DNA from: an uncultured Oscillibacter sp.
GTDB taxonomy: Bacteria; Bacillota; Clostridia; Oscillospirales; Oscillospiraceae
Length of the DNA stretch: 14,308 nt
Direction: 5' to 3'
Assembly: GCA_910585165.1 (NCBI GenBank)
Contig: CAJUBX010000063.1
Location: 1 to 14,308, forward strand
Below, piece after piece: positions 5,079 through 12,587 of this stretch. Position 1 is the first letter of the stretch, and every line of letters starts with the position of its first letter. The notes below the pieces were generated by a model. That model saw only the letters and a program-made list of their open reading frames with translations, was not told where the DNA came from and searched no databases. A program made the position numbers and the translations under genes.

Positions 5079-5597
5079 ATGATCCGCAAAGCGGCCGCCG
5101 CCGACCTGCCCCGAATCGGGGAAATCTACGAGGCCATTTTCGACCGGGAGGCCCGGGGGCCCGTTTACACCAACTGGCTCCGGGGAACCTACCCCACTGC
5201 GGACAGCGCCCGGCAGGCCCTGGAGGCCGGGACGCTTTATGTGGGGGAAGAGGGCGGCCTCCTGTGGGGCGCGGTGAATCTCAACGGCACTCAGCTCCCG
5301 GAGTACAGAGAAATTCCCTGGGCCGTCCCGGCAGAGCCAGGGGAGGTGGGGGTGATTCACACCCTCTGCATCCATCCCGGCCAGTCCGGGAGGGGATACG
5401 CCAAGCGGATGGTTTCCTTCTGTGAGGAAACCGCCCGGACCCAGGGCAGAACCGTCATCCGCCTGGACACCTGGGAGGGAAACCTTCCCGCCAACCGCCT
5501 GTATCCCTCCCTGGGCTACCGCTTTGCAGGGTCTGCGAAATTCTTTTTTCAGGAATACATCGAGGAAATCCTGAACTGCTACGAGAAGAAGCTGTGA
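5079..5597 (+). CDS. GNAT-family N-acetyltransferase
   Basis: A 172-residue protein with the GNAT fold. The N-terminus MIRKAAAADLPRIGEIYEAIF is the usual beta1-alpha1 opening. The acetyl-CoA pyrophosphate loop is seen as HPGQSGRGYAKRMV (about 105-118), matching the Q/RxxGxG/A motif, preceded by the beta4 strand VIHTLCIHP. The final part, NRLYPSLGYRF, is the typical beta6-alpha4 segment. It transfers an acetyl group from acetyl-CoA to an unknown amine; the substrate cannot be read from sequence. I chose the ATG at 5079 because AAAGGAGG lies just upstream. The in-frame ATG at 5019 would place the ftsH terminator inside the gene. I see no promoter between that terminator and the gene, so expression may depend on read-through. 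Confidence 0.9.
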   Translation: MIRKAAAADLPRIGEIYEAIFDREARGPVYTNWLRGTYPTADSARQALEAGTLYVGEEGGLLWGAVNLNGTQLPEYREIPWAVPAEPGEVGVIHTLCIHPGQSGRGYAKRMVSFCEETARTQGRTVIRLDTWEGNLPANRLYPSLGYRFAGSAKFFFQEYIEEILNCYEKKL

Positions 5598-5643
5598 CGA
5601 GAACGGGGATAGAGACTTTCATATCCGTCCCCCCAGCAAACAG

Positions 5644-5683
5644 GAAAGGCGCTATGCACCCCGCCGGGAGCATAGCGCCTTTC
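5644..5683. terminator. Bidirectional terminator between GNAT gene and ychF
   Basis: Arms GAAAGGCGCTATGC (5644-5657) and its exact complement (5670-5683) surround a 12-nt loop. It lies between two convergent genes, 46 nt after one stop and 14 nt after the other. Short T-runs on each side are built into the arms. Confidence 0.8.
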
Positions 5684-5697
5684 TTGCCGGCAGCCTC

Positions 5698-6789
5698 TCA
5701 CACGTTGAACCGGAAGTAAATCATATCGCCGTCCTGTACCACGTACTCCTTGCCCTCGCTGCGGAGAAGGCCCTTTTCCCTGGCGGCGGCCACGCTGCCG
5801 CAGGCGGCCATGTCGCTGTAAGCAATGACCTCCGCCCGGATGAAGCCCCGCTCAATGTCGGAATGGATTTTCCCGGCGGCCTGGGGAGCCTTGGTGCCTT
5901 TTCTGACCGTCCAGGCCCGGCACTCATCCTTTCCGTAAGTCAGGAAGGAGATGAGGCCCAGCAGAGTGTAGGAGCATTTAATCAGCCGCTCCAGCCCGGA
6001 CTCCTCCACGCCGATTTCCGCCAGGAACATCTGCTTCTCCTCGCCCTCCAGCTCCGCCACGTCCTGCTCCAGCTTGGCGCAGATAGGCAGAACCTGGCTG
6101 CCTTCAGCGGCGGCAATCTCACAGACCTGTCGGTAATATTGGTTCTGCTCCAAAGCGGCGAAACCGTCCTCGTCGGTATTGGCGGCGTAGATGACCGGCT
6201 TGAGGGTCAGCAGATCGCTGGTCCGCAGCAAGGCCGCGTCCTCCTCTCCGCATTCGAAGGTCCGGGCCAGCTTCCCCTGGTCCAAATGCTTTTGAAGGGC
6301 GCTGAACAGCTCCACCTCATGGGCGAATTTCTTGTCGCCCTTCAGGGCCTTGGCCGCCTTCTCCACCCGGCGCTGGACCATCTCCAAATCCGCCATGACC
6401 AGCTCCATGTTGATAATGTCGATGTCCCGCCGGGGATCGGTGGAGCCCTCCACATGAATGACGTTCTCATCGTCAAAGCAGCGGATCACATGGACCACCG
6501 CGTCGGTCTCCCGGATATTGGCCAGGAACTTGTTCCCCAGCCCCTCGCCTTTGCTGGCTCCCTTCACCAGGCCTGCGATGTCCACAAACCCAATCACCGC
6601 TGGGGTCTTTTTATCCGGCTGGTACATCTCCGCCAGCTTGTCCAGCCGTTCGTCGGGGACGGCTACCATACCCACGTTGGGGTCGATGGTGCAGAAGGGA
6701 TAGTTAGCGCTTTCCGCACCGGCGTTGGTAATGGCGTTGAACAAAGTGGACTTGCCCACGTTGGGCAGCCCGACGATTCCTAATTTCAT
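5698..6789 (-). CDS. ychF: YchF/OLA1-family nucleotide-binding protein
   Basis: A 363-residue P-loop protein of standard length. The G1 motif is GLPNVGKS (7-14), then NYPFCTIDPNVG (switch region, 29-40) and the G3 motif DIAGLVKGASKGEGLGN (70-86). The G4 position reads NTDE (about 204-207) in place of NKxD, as expected for this family, whose members prefer ATP over GTP. The coiled-coil insert lies near residues 120-180 and the C-terminal TGS domain carries FLTYGKDECRAWTVRKGTKA and HSDIERGFIRAEVI. YchF binds ribosomes and is linked to oxidative-stress and translation control in other bacteria. The ATG at 6789 has AGGAGG 12 nt upstream and a closer GAGGAA. A consensus promoter lies about 135 nt upstream. 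Confidence 0.97.
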   Translation of the reverse strand: MKLGIVGLPNVGKSTLFNAITNAGAESANYPFCTIDPNVGMVAVPDERLDKLAEMYQPDKKTPAVIGFVDIAGLVKGASKGEGLGNKFLANIRETDAVVHVIRCFDDENVIHVEGSTDPRRDIDIINMELVMADLEMVQRRVEKAAKALKGDKKFAHEVELFSALQKHLDQGKLARTFECGEEDAALLRTSDLLTLKPVIYAANTDEDGFAALEQNQYYRQVCEIAAAEGSQVLPICAKLEQDVAELEGEEKQMFLAEIGVEESGLERLIKCSYTLLGLISFLTYGKDECRAWTVRKGTKAPQAAGKIHSDIERGFIRAEVIAYSDMAACGSVAAAREKGLLRSEGKEYVVQDGDMIYFRFNV

Positions 6790-7069
6790 AATTCCTCATA
6801 CCTCCTGATTTTCCAAGGGTTTGCGGCGTTTCAAAGACGGATTCCACGCCATTTTACGCCATTCTAACACTCCGGTTTATTCCGGGGGCCGTTATTTGAT
6901 CATTTTTCATCGTGGTGATATGATAATTATACCATACCGGCTTTGGTTTCTCAATAGCAACTGCGCTCATAACATAGTTTTTGCTCATGGACTCTTCAAA
7001 TTTTGTTCGCCCGGCCATCCCTTTCATGCCCTCTCCGAAGACTGCGGCCTGTTTTGCCCATATGCGGAA
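6790..7069. other. Intergenic region upstream of ychF
   Basis: Apart from the ychF promoter and a leader of about 130 nt, I recognise no gene or RNA family. The leader is more AT-rich than the flanking genes and shows no strong hairpin. Its length leaves room for regulation, but none can be shown. Confidence 0.5.
6926..6954 (-). promoter_or_regulatory. ychF promoter
   Basis: On the minus strand there is TTGAGA (6954-6949), a 17-nt spacer and a perfect TATAAT (6931-6926). Confidence 0.7.
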
Positions 7070-7103
7070 AATCCCAGCCCGCTCCTCAGAGCAGGCCGGG
7101 ATT
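7070..7103 (-). terminator. Probable gdhA terminator
   Basis: AATCCCAGCCCGCTC (7070-7084) and GAGCAGGCCGGGATT (7089-7103) pair around a 4-nt loop. On the minus strand the two odd positions become G-U wobbles, while on the plus strand they are A-C mismatches. TTTTCC follows on the minus strand. This shows that it acts in the gdhA direction, although it is about 170 nt past the gdhA stop. Confidence 0.7.
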
Positions 7104-7270
7104 CTTCACAAATTTTATGAGCGCTTTCCTAAATGAGCTCCGTATCCCAGCGCCCTATGACGGAAACCCCATAGATGCGTGGACGGGCACATAAAGCGCA
7201 GCCTTGAAAGCGCCAATTGACGAATTGCCAGCGCCGCCATTTTTTCAGGCTTACCGCAGTCTGCGCTCTT

Positions 7271-8620
7271 TCAAATCAGTCCCTGAGACAGCATTACGTC
7301 GGCCACCTTCATAAAGCCCGCAATGTTCGCGCCCAGAACCAGATCGCCGGGCTTGCCGCACTCCTCGGCGGCGGTGTAGATGTTGTGGAAAATGTTGGTC
7401 ATAATGGTCTTCAAGCGGCGGTCCACTTCCTCAAAGCTCCAGGCGTAGCGCATGGAGTTCTGGCTCATCTCCAGGCCGCTGGTGGCCACGCCGCCGGCAT
7501 TGGCCGCCTTGGCGGGGGCAAAAAGGACTCCCGCGTGCTGGAATTCCTGAATGGCTTCGGGACGGCAGGGCATGTTGGCACCCTCGGCCACGGCGATGCA
7601 GCCGTTTTTCACAATAACCTTGGCGATTTCCCCGTCAATCTCGTTTTGCGTGGCGCAGGGCAGGGCAATGTCGCAGGGGATGGTCCAGATGCCCCGGAAG
7701 CCCTCGGCATAGGTGCTGCCGGGAACCCGCTGGGCGTACTCCTTGATGCGTCCCCGGTGGCCCAGCTTGATGTCCTTCACCACGTCCAGGTTGATGCCGG
7801 CGGGATCGTGGATATAGCCGTTGGAGTCGCTGAGGGCCACCACCTTGGCCCCCAGCTCCGCCGCCTTCTGGCAGGCGAAGATGGCCACGTTGCCGCTGCC
7901 GGAGATGACCACCGTCTTGCCCGCGAAGCTGTCGTTTTTCATCTTTGCCAGCATCTCCGCGGTGAGGTAGCACAATCCGTAGCCTGTGGCCTCCGTGCGG
8001 ACCAGGGAGCCGCCGAAGGAGAGGCCCTTGCCCGTCAGAACGCCGGCGGCGTAGGTCCCCCGGACCCGGCGGTACTGGCCGAAGAGGTAGCCAATCTCCC
8101 TTGCGCCCACGCCGATGTCCCCGGCGGGCACGTCCACAAACTGGCCGATGTGCCGCTGAAGCTCCGTCATGAAGCTCTGGCAAAAGCGCATGACCTCCTC
8201 GTCGCTCTTGCCCTTGGGGTCAAAGTCCGATCCGCCCTTGGCCCCACCCATAGGCAGGGTGGTAAGGCTGTTTTTCAGAATCTGCTCGAAGCCCAGGAAC
8301 TTCAAAATGGAGAGGTTGACGGTGGGATGGAACCGCAGGCCCCCCTTGTAAGGGCCGATGGAAGAGTTGAACTGGACCCGGTAGCCCCGGTTCACATGGA
8401 CGCCGCCCCGGTCGTCCACCCAGGGCACCCGGAAGGTGATGACCCGTTCCGGCTCCACAAAGGTTTCCACGATGCCCTTCTTCTCATACTCGGGATGCTG
8501 GTCGATAATCTGGTCCAGGCTCTCCAGAAACTCCAGCACCGCCTGGTGGAATTCCTTCTGGTCCGGGTCCCTGGTGACCACCTGGGTGTAGACGCGCTGC
8601 AAATACTCGCTGTTCAACAT
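7271..8620 (-). CDS. gdhA: Glutamate dehydrogenase, class I hexameric type, probably NADP-dependent
   Basis: A 449-residue enzyme of the usual ~450-residue bacterial class. It interconverts 2-oxoglutarate plus ammonium with glutamate in the cytosol. Substrate-site motifs are GPYKGGLRFHP (89-99, Lys92) and the catalytic-lysine segment PMGGAKGGSDFDPKGKS (123-139, Lys128), followed by PAGDIGVGAREIG with the conserved Asp (168). The dinucleotide-binding glycine loop is GSGNVA (241-246). The segment after it reads ALSDSNGYI, and the SDS signature resembles NADP-type enzymes such as E. coli GdhA, so NADPH use is favoured but not proved. The ATG at 8620 has AAAGGGG 8 nt upstream. It appears to be a single-gene unit with its own promoter and terminator. 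Confidence 0.96.
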   Translation of the reverse strand: MLNSEYLQRVYTQVVTRDPDQKEFHQAVLEFLESLDQIIDQHPEYEKKGIVETFVEPERVITFRVPWVDDRGGVHVNRGYRVQFNSSIGPYKGGLRFHPTVNLSILKFLGFEQILKNSLTTLPMGGAKGGSDFDPKGKSDEEVMRFCQSFMTELQRHIGQFVDVPAGDIGVGAREIGYLFGQYRRVRGTYAAGVLTGKGLSFGGSLVRTEATGYGLCYLTAEMLAKMKNDSFAGKTVVISGSGNVAIFACQKAAELGAKVVALSDSNGYIHDPAGINLDVVKDIKLGHRGRIKEYAQRVPGSTYAEGFRGIWTIPCDIALPCATQNEIDGEIAKVIVKNGCIAVAEGANMPCRPEAIQEFQHAGVLFAPAKAANAGGVATSGLEMSQNSMRYAWSFEEVDRRLKTIMTNIFHNIYTAAEECGKPGDLVLGANIAGFMKVADVMLSQGLI

Positions 8621-8740
8621 AAAATCGCCCCTTTGTCCGGCCTTGCCCGCTTGCTGTATAGAATGCCCCCGCCAGAAAAAAATATGCCGTTTTTTGGAAG
8701 ACTTGGCGCGGGAACAGGCCGGGAAATTTTCTGTCTATAG

Positions 8741-8768
8741 AATATAGGAAAACCGGGAGCCTGCACAA
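8741..8768 (-). promoter_or_regulatory. Candidate gdhA promoter
   Basis: On the minus strand there is TTGTGC (8768-8763), a 16-nt spacer and TATATT (8746-8741). The leader to the ATG would be about 115 nt. The upstream stretch 8769-8820 is AT-rich. Confidence 0.5.
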
Positions 8769-8829
8769 GAAATAAATTTCCTAAAATCCGAGAAAAATTT
8801 TCGCTGATTTAAAGCGAATATCACAAAAG

Positions 8830-8853
8830 GCCCCGGCGGAAGGCCGCCGGGGC
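8830..8853 (-). terminator. Terminator of the SleB-like hydrolase gene
   Basis: GCCCCGGCGG (8830-8839) and its exact complement (8844-8853) enclose a 4-nt loop. On the minus strand the stem is followed by CTTTTG. It lies 17 nt past the stop codon. Confidence 0.75.
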
Positions 8854-8870
8854 GCTGGTTGCGGGGGGAT

Positions 8871-9644
8871 TCAGCTGTAGAATCGGTGGCAGCCGATGGT
8901 CTGCCGGTAGGGGCGGCTGGAGGCGATCCAGGTCCCCTGGGACAGGGCGGGGGCGAAAAAGTAAAGCGCGTCCCCGGCGGTGTTCTCCCCGGCCAGGACC
9001 CGGCGGGCCGCCTCCCGGGACAGCTCCGAGGGTTCGTTTAAAACCGTGCCGTTGGATACGGGCTCGAACTGCACCCCGTTTTCACTGTCAAAAATAACCT
9101 CGGGGATGCTGCCGGGGAAATCCCCGCTGGCCACCCGGTTTAAAACCACGTTGCCCACGGCAATCTGGCCCTCCAGGGCCTCGCCGCCGCTCTCGGCGTG
9201 GATGATGCGGGACAGCCAGTAAAGGTCTGCGGCGCTGTGCTCCGCGCCGGGGGAGGTTACCGCCGCGCCGTCCAGCCAGGGGTCCCATTGGACGCTTCCG
9301 CCCAGGGCCTCCACCGTGAGGCGCAGGGGTACGTAGGTCCGGCCCGCCGCCACGCGGACCGCGCAGGGATAGCGTTTTCCGCCGACGGTCAGCCCGCTGC
9401 CGGGCTCCGCCCGCAACGACGCGTCCTCCGAGACGGCCCGGGCGGCGGTTCCGTCCCACCAGACGTTCCAGTCCCCCAGGGCCTCCAGCAGGTCCCGCAG
9501 GGGAACGTAGGAGGCGCCGTTTTCCACGTAGGCGGAGGCACTCAGGAGCTCGCCGTCCACCTGAATGGCGGCGGGCCGGGCGGCCTGGACCGGAAGGCAC
9601 AGGGCTGCAGCGGCAAGAAGTCCGCATAAGAGCTTGCGTTTCAT
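8871..9644 (-). CDS. Secreted SleB/CwlJ-type cell-wall hydrolase with copper-amine-oxidase-N-like domain
   Basis: A 257-residue exported protein. The N-terminal signal peptide is MKRKLL plus a hydrophobic core, ending near VQAARPA (about 20-25). Residues about 28-130 hold two related blocks, YVENGASYVPLRDLLEALG and VAAGRTYVPLRLTVEALGG, typical of the copper-amine-oxidase-N-like (stalk/binding) domain common in Clostridia. Residues about 138-257 are a Hydrolase_2 (SleB/CwlJ) domain with LSRIIHAESGGEALEGQIAV, where Glu151 is the expected catalytic acid, then NVVLNRVASGDFP and the C-terminal aromatic segment ALYFFAP. The family cleaves peptidoglycan, in spore formers often cortex peptidoglycan during germination. 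A cortex role here is possible but unproved. The ATG has AAAGGAAA 5-11 nt upstream. The gene follows gatD but is separated from it by a terminator and has its own promoter. Confidence 0.9.
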   Translation of the reverse strand: MKRKLLCGLLAAAALCLPVQAARPAAIQVDGELLSASAYVENGASYVPLRDLLEALGDWNVWWDGTAARAVSEDASLRAEPGSGLTVGGKRYPCAVRVAAGRTYVPLRLTVEALGGSVQWDPWLDGAAVTSPGAEHSAADLYWLSRIIHAESGGEALEGQIAVGNVVLNRVASGDFPGSIPEVIFDSENGVQFEPVSNGTVLNEPSELSREAARRVLAGENTAGDALYFFAPALSQGTWIASSRPYRQTIGCHRFYS

Positions 9645-9677
9645 AATGTTTCCTTTCTTGTGTGGAGTTCACCAATA

Positions 9678-9706
9678 AGCATACCGGAAACGCAGGCCCG
9701 GAGCAA
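9678..9706 (-). promoter_or_regulatory. Candidate promoter of the SleB-like hydrolase gene
   Basis: On the minus strand there is TTGCTC (9706-9701), 17 nt, then TATGCT (9683-9678), about 34 nt from the ATG. It lies just past the upstream operon's terminator. Confidence 0.5.
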
Positions 9707-9746
9707 CCCTCAAAATCTGGAGGAAACGGGAGTGCCTGGAAAAAAC

Positions 9747-9771
9747 GGGGAGCCGGATGTTCCGGCTCCCC
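9747..9771 (-). terminator. Terminator of the mnmG-cyclase-murT-gatD run
   Basis: An 11-bp perfect stem (GGGGAGCCGGA at 9747-9757 with 9761-9771) has a 3-nt loop. On the minus strand it is followed by G and six T. It lies about 40 nt after the gatD-like stop. T-rich flanks on both sides suggest it can act in both directions. Confidence 0.88.
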
Positions 9772-9812
9772 GCGTTTTTCGAATGTGCGCTGCCGCCTGC
9801 TGGCACAGCCTC

Positions 9813-10541
9813 TTACTTTGCCCTGGCCCGCAGCTGTTCCTCCGTGACGGCGTAGGCCGCCTGGGCCCAGCGGTCCACAGGCCGGTCCACGGGGAGCGTT
9901 TTGCCCCGGCGGGCATAGATGGCGGCGGCCACAGTCTCCAGCAGCTTGGGGTTCTTTACCAAAAGGGGCCCCGTGAGCTGGGAGGCAAAGACGTTTTTCC
10001 AGTGGAAGCCCTCCGGCCCCCGCTCCTTTTCGTTGCCGAAGCCCAGGTCCAGCCCCGTCAGCAGCGGGGTTTCCACGCCGGTAACCACGCCGCACTTGTT
10101 CATGAAGCCCACCACCGCCTCCGGGTAGAGGTCCGTGCGGCCGTAAACGTCTCCCACAATGCGGCGCTTGCCGTGCTGCGTTGTGTAGGCGGCAAGCCCC
10201 AAGCCCTCGTAGGAGCTGCCGTCCGCCTCCTTGATTGTTTTTCCCGCAAGGTCCATGGCCGTCCCCGCAAAGAACATGGCGGCGCAGTCTTGCGCGGCGG
10301 CTTTCAGCGGCTCCGCATAGCGGGCGAAGTCCTCCATAGCGGCCCGGGCGGCCCGCTCGGTGCCCGCGCCCATGTAGAAGAAATCCCCCCGGGAAATATC
10401 CGCCCCCCCGCCGGGGAGGACCTCCTCCACGGCAACGCCGCAGTCCAGCCGCTCCAGATAGCGCTTCAGGGCCAGCACGTTGGCCCGGCTTCCGTAGAGG
10501 TCCATCAAGCCTGGGTAAAAGTGGATGATCCGCACGTCCAT
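9813..10541 (-). CDS. GatD-like glutamine amidotransferase homologue lacking the catalytic residues
   Basis: A 242-residue protein, the length of Staphylococcus aureus GatD, and adjacent to a MurT-like gene as GatD always is. The opening VRIIHFYPGLMDLYGSRANVLAL and the later FYMGAGTE, VVGFMN and LVKNPKL segments keep the family pattern. Known GatD uses a nucleophile Cys in a CGGYQLLG elbow and a His in YLHGPLL. Here the elbow reads FAGTAMDLAG (91-100), with no Cys, and the His site reads QLTGPLL (188-194), with Thr. The GFENHSG motif is GFMNKCG. Cys34, Cys86 and Cys150 are not at the elbow. Glutaminase activity is therefore unlikely. It may be a structural or regulatory subunit for the ligase, or bind another ligand. 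It starts 3 nt after the murT-like stop, with GGAGG upstream inside that gene. Cobyric-acid-synthase-like naming is possible but less likely. Confidence 0.85.
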   Translation of the reverse strand: MDVRIIHFYPGLMDLYGSRANVLALKRYLERLDCGVAVEEVLPGGGADISRGDFFYMGAGTERAARAAMEDFARYAEPLKAAAQDCAAMFFAGTAMDLAGKTIKEADGSSYEGLGLAAYTTQHGKRRIVGDVYGRTDLYPEAVVGFMNKCGVVTGVETPLLTGLDLGFGNEKERGPEGFHWKNVFASQLTGPLLVKNPKLLETVAAAIYARRGKTLPVDRPVDRWAQAAYAVTEEQLRARAK

Positions 10542-10544
10542 GCC

Positions 10545-11867
10545 TCACGCCTCCCTTTCCACGCGGCTGAGAATCTTGTCCCGGTCGGAAAAACACGTGA
10601 CCACGAACAGCTCCTCGTCCCCGCTGCTTTTCAGCTCCGCCGCCGCCGCGGCGACGTCCGGCTCCACGGACCAGTTTTCAAGGTCCGTATAGGAAAACCG
10701 CTCCGCCAGGTCGTTGCAGTACCGGCCCGCCAGCACCACCCGCTTTACCTGGGGAGCGCCAAGCTGGCCGAAGTCGATATCCCACAGCCAGCTGGTTTCG
10801 CTGGTGAAGTACTTCCGGCTCACCGCGTCCACGATGACCAGCACCACGCAGTCCTTTTCCGAGGCGGCGATATAGCGCAGGTTCGTGTCGTAGGCGATGG
10901 AATTTTCGTGCTTGCTGGTCAGAAGGGTGCCGTGATGCGCTCCCAGGCGGAAGGTCTGCATCCGGCCGTTTTTCAGCAGGTAGCGGCTGAGGACGGCGGC
11001 GGCGGTTTCGCTGGGTACGCCGCATTCCCGGCAGGCGGCGTAAGCCGCCAGGATGTTGTAGATGTTGTAAATGCTGCGGAAGGCCAGGGCGATTTCCACC
11101 CCGCCGTCCACCGTCACCACCGCGTTTTCCAGGTCCACCGCCGTAACGGTATAGTCCGTGGCGGGTTTTTTGTGTCCGCATTTCGTGCAGCGGTAGGCCC
11201 CGATGTGGTTATAGTGCACATAGCCGTATTCCATGGGAGCATGGCACACCGGGCAGTAGGCCCCGTCGTGATAAACTCCTGTGGGCGCGTCCGTGGAGAC
11301 GGAGCACCTGTCCAAGCCGAACCATTTTACCTTTTCCCGCCCCCGGGCGAAGCAGGAGGACAGGGGATCGTCGGCGTTTAAAATCAGCTCCGTGTCCGGG
11401 TGCAGCGCCGGGAGGATGGAATCGTAGACCCATTCCGGGTGCCCGTTCCGGGTAAGCTGGTCCCGGTAGAGGTTGGTGATCACAAATTCCGTGGGGTGGA
11501 AAAATTGGAAGGTATGGGCGGCGTAGCGCTCGTCGGACTCGATGAGGAGCACGTCCGCCCGGACCCTCCCCCCCAGGGAGGCGTGGGTCAGCACCAGGGT
11601 GGCCACGCCCTCAATCTGGTTGGAGCCCTCCTCGTTGTACACCACCGTTTTCCCGTCCGCCCGCAGAACGGCGGCAATCATCTCCACCGTGGAGGTCTTG
11701 CCGTTGGAGCCGGTGACGGCGATGATATGCTGCGGCAGCTCCACCCGCCGCAGGATGTCCGGGCAGATCTTCAGGGCGAATTTTCCCGGCAGGGAGCTTC
11801 CTTTGCCGATGAGCTTCCCCACGGCCCGCCCCAGCTTGCAGACGGCAATCGCCAGAAACTTTCTCAA
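10545..11867 (-). CDS. MurT-like Mur ligase (DUF1727 family)
   Basis: A 440-residue Mur-ligase-fold protein. Motifs in order are ATP loop GSNGKTS (53-59), YNEEGSNQ (77-84), the central-domain ESDER (110-114), NLYRDQLTR (132-140), LNADDPLS (163-170), a four-Cys zinc ribbon CPVC...CTKC (205-230) as in S. aureus MurT, and the C-terminal WLWDIDF (360-366). Classical MurT, with GatD, amidates D-Glu of lipid II. Here the usual C-terminal KNPxGFNQ motif is replaced by SKHENSIAYDTNL (318-330), so the substrate site differs. The start is a TTG at 11867, which overlaps the cyclase stop as TTGA, with AAAGGAGA 6 nt upstream. The resulting N-terminus MRKFLAIAVCKLGRAVGKL fits family members. It is translationally coupled to its neighbours on both sides. 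Confidence 0.88.
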   Translation of the reverse strand: MRKFLAIAVCKLGRAVGKLIGKGSSLPGKFALKICPDILRRVELPQHIIAVTGSNGKTSTVEMIAAVLRADGKTVVYNEEGSNQIEGVATLVLTHASLGGRVRADVLLIESDERYAAHTFQFFHPTEFVITNLYRDQLTRNGHPEWVYDSILPALHPDTELILNADDPLSSCFARGREKVKWFGLDRCSVSTDAPTGVYHDGAYCPVCHAPMEYGYVHYNHIGAYRCTKCGHKKPATDYTVTAVDLENAVVTVDGGVEIALAFRSIYNIYNILAAYAACRECGVPSETAAAVLSRYLLKNGRMQTFRLGAHHGTLLTSKHENSIAYDTNLRYIAASEKDCVVLVIVDAVSRKYFTSETSWLWDIDFGQLGAPQVKRVVLAGRYCNDLAERFSYTDLENWSVEPDVAAAAAELKSSGDEELFVVTCFSDRDKILSRVEREA

Positions 11868-12529
11868 CGTCTTCTCCTTTCCGCCTCATAGGCCTCCCGC
11901 AGCTCCGCGAAGGCGCGGATGGGAGCGCCATCGGTATTCTGGAACTTCATGGGCAGGGCGAAGAACAAAAAGTCCTTCCGCCCCCGGACCTTTTTCAGGC
12001 ACAGGTTTTCCAAAATCAAAACGCTGTCCTTCAGCAAAATGCGGTGAATGGGAAGGCGGCCGTCCCCCATCCGGTCGATGCTGACGGCGTCGGTACCCAC
12101 GCCCTTGAGCCCACGGGAGACCAGGTATTTCGCCGCCGCCTCGTCGGGAACGGGGAAGCCGTCCTCCAGAAAGCCCTCCGTGCCCCAGCGGTTCTCCCAG
12201 CCGGTATAGAACAGGATGTAATCGGCGGCATGGATGGCCTCGTAATTGGACTGCAAGAACGCCTCCGTAATCACCGGGCCCGCCTCCGACACGTCCAGCA
12301 CCGTGGCCCGGCCGGAAAACTGGGACATGGGCATGTCGTCCAGGGTCCGCCCGTCCTGGAACAGGTGGGCGGGCGCGTCCATGTGGGTGCCGGTGTGGGA
12401 CGGGAAGGTCAGCAGGGTCTCCCGGAAGCCGTCCCGGGTGAGGGTGCATGCGGGGGCGAGGACGGGGGCCGGCGTGCCGGGGTAAACGGGAATCTCCGGG
12501 GTGATGGTGTGGGTCATGTCAATCAGCAT
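11864..12529 (-). CDS. Cyclase/kynurenine-formamidase-family metal hydrolase
   Basis: A 221-residue protein of the cyclase family (PF04199), which includes KynB formamidases. The metal-binding motif HTGTHMDAPAH is at 45-55, with the opening IDMTHTITPEIPVYPGTP (3-20) and the later FYTGWENRW (107-115) and VGTDAVSID segments, all typical. Known members hydrolyse amide or ester bonds of small molecules in the cytosol; this substrate is unknown. A clear trp/kynurenine context is absent. It overlaps the murT-like gene by 4 bp and follows mnmG by 58 nt, so it is probably co-transcribed with the MurT/GatD-like pair and may act on a related metabolite (inference). The ATG has GAAAGGAAG 9 nt upstream. 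Confidence 0.9.
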   Translation of the reverse strand: MLIDMTHTITPEIPVYPGTPAPVLAPACTLTRDGFRETLLTFPSHTGTHMDAPAHLFQDGRTLDDMPMSQFSGRATVLDVSEAGPVITEAFLQSNYEAIHAADYILFYTGWENRWGTEGFLEDGFPVPDEAAAKYLVSRGLKGVGTDAVSIDRMGDGRLPIHRILLKDSVLILENLCLKKVRGRKDFLFFALPMKFQNTDGAPIRAFAELREAYEAERRRR

Positions 12530-12587
12530 GGGAAGCGCTTCCTTTCTATCAGTATGGACGGCTTTTGCGGCTTGAAAACCGGAATTT

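Noticed and set aside
7115..7240. 41-codon minus-strand frame after gdhA
   Set aside because: No ribosome site, codon use unlike neighbours, no recognised family; kept only as a finding about the 3' region.
7217..8740. 507-codon plus-strand frame opposite gdhA
   Set aside because: It mirrors the gdhA coding strand; its translation is His/Val/Gly-rich without any domain, as expected for antisense frames of GC-rich genes.
9660..11381. 573-codon plus-strand frame opposite gatD and murT
   Set aside because: It spans two well-supported minus-strand genes and a terminator and shows no family motif; a GC-rich shadow frame.
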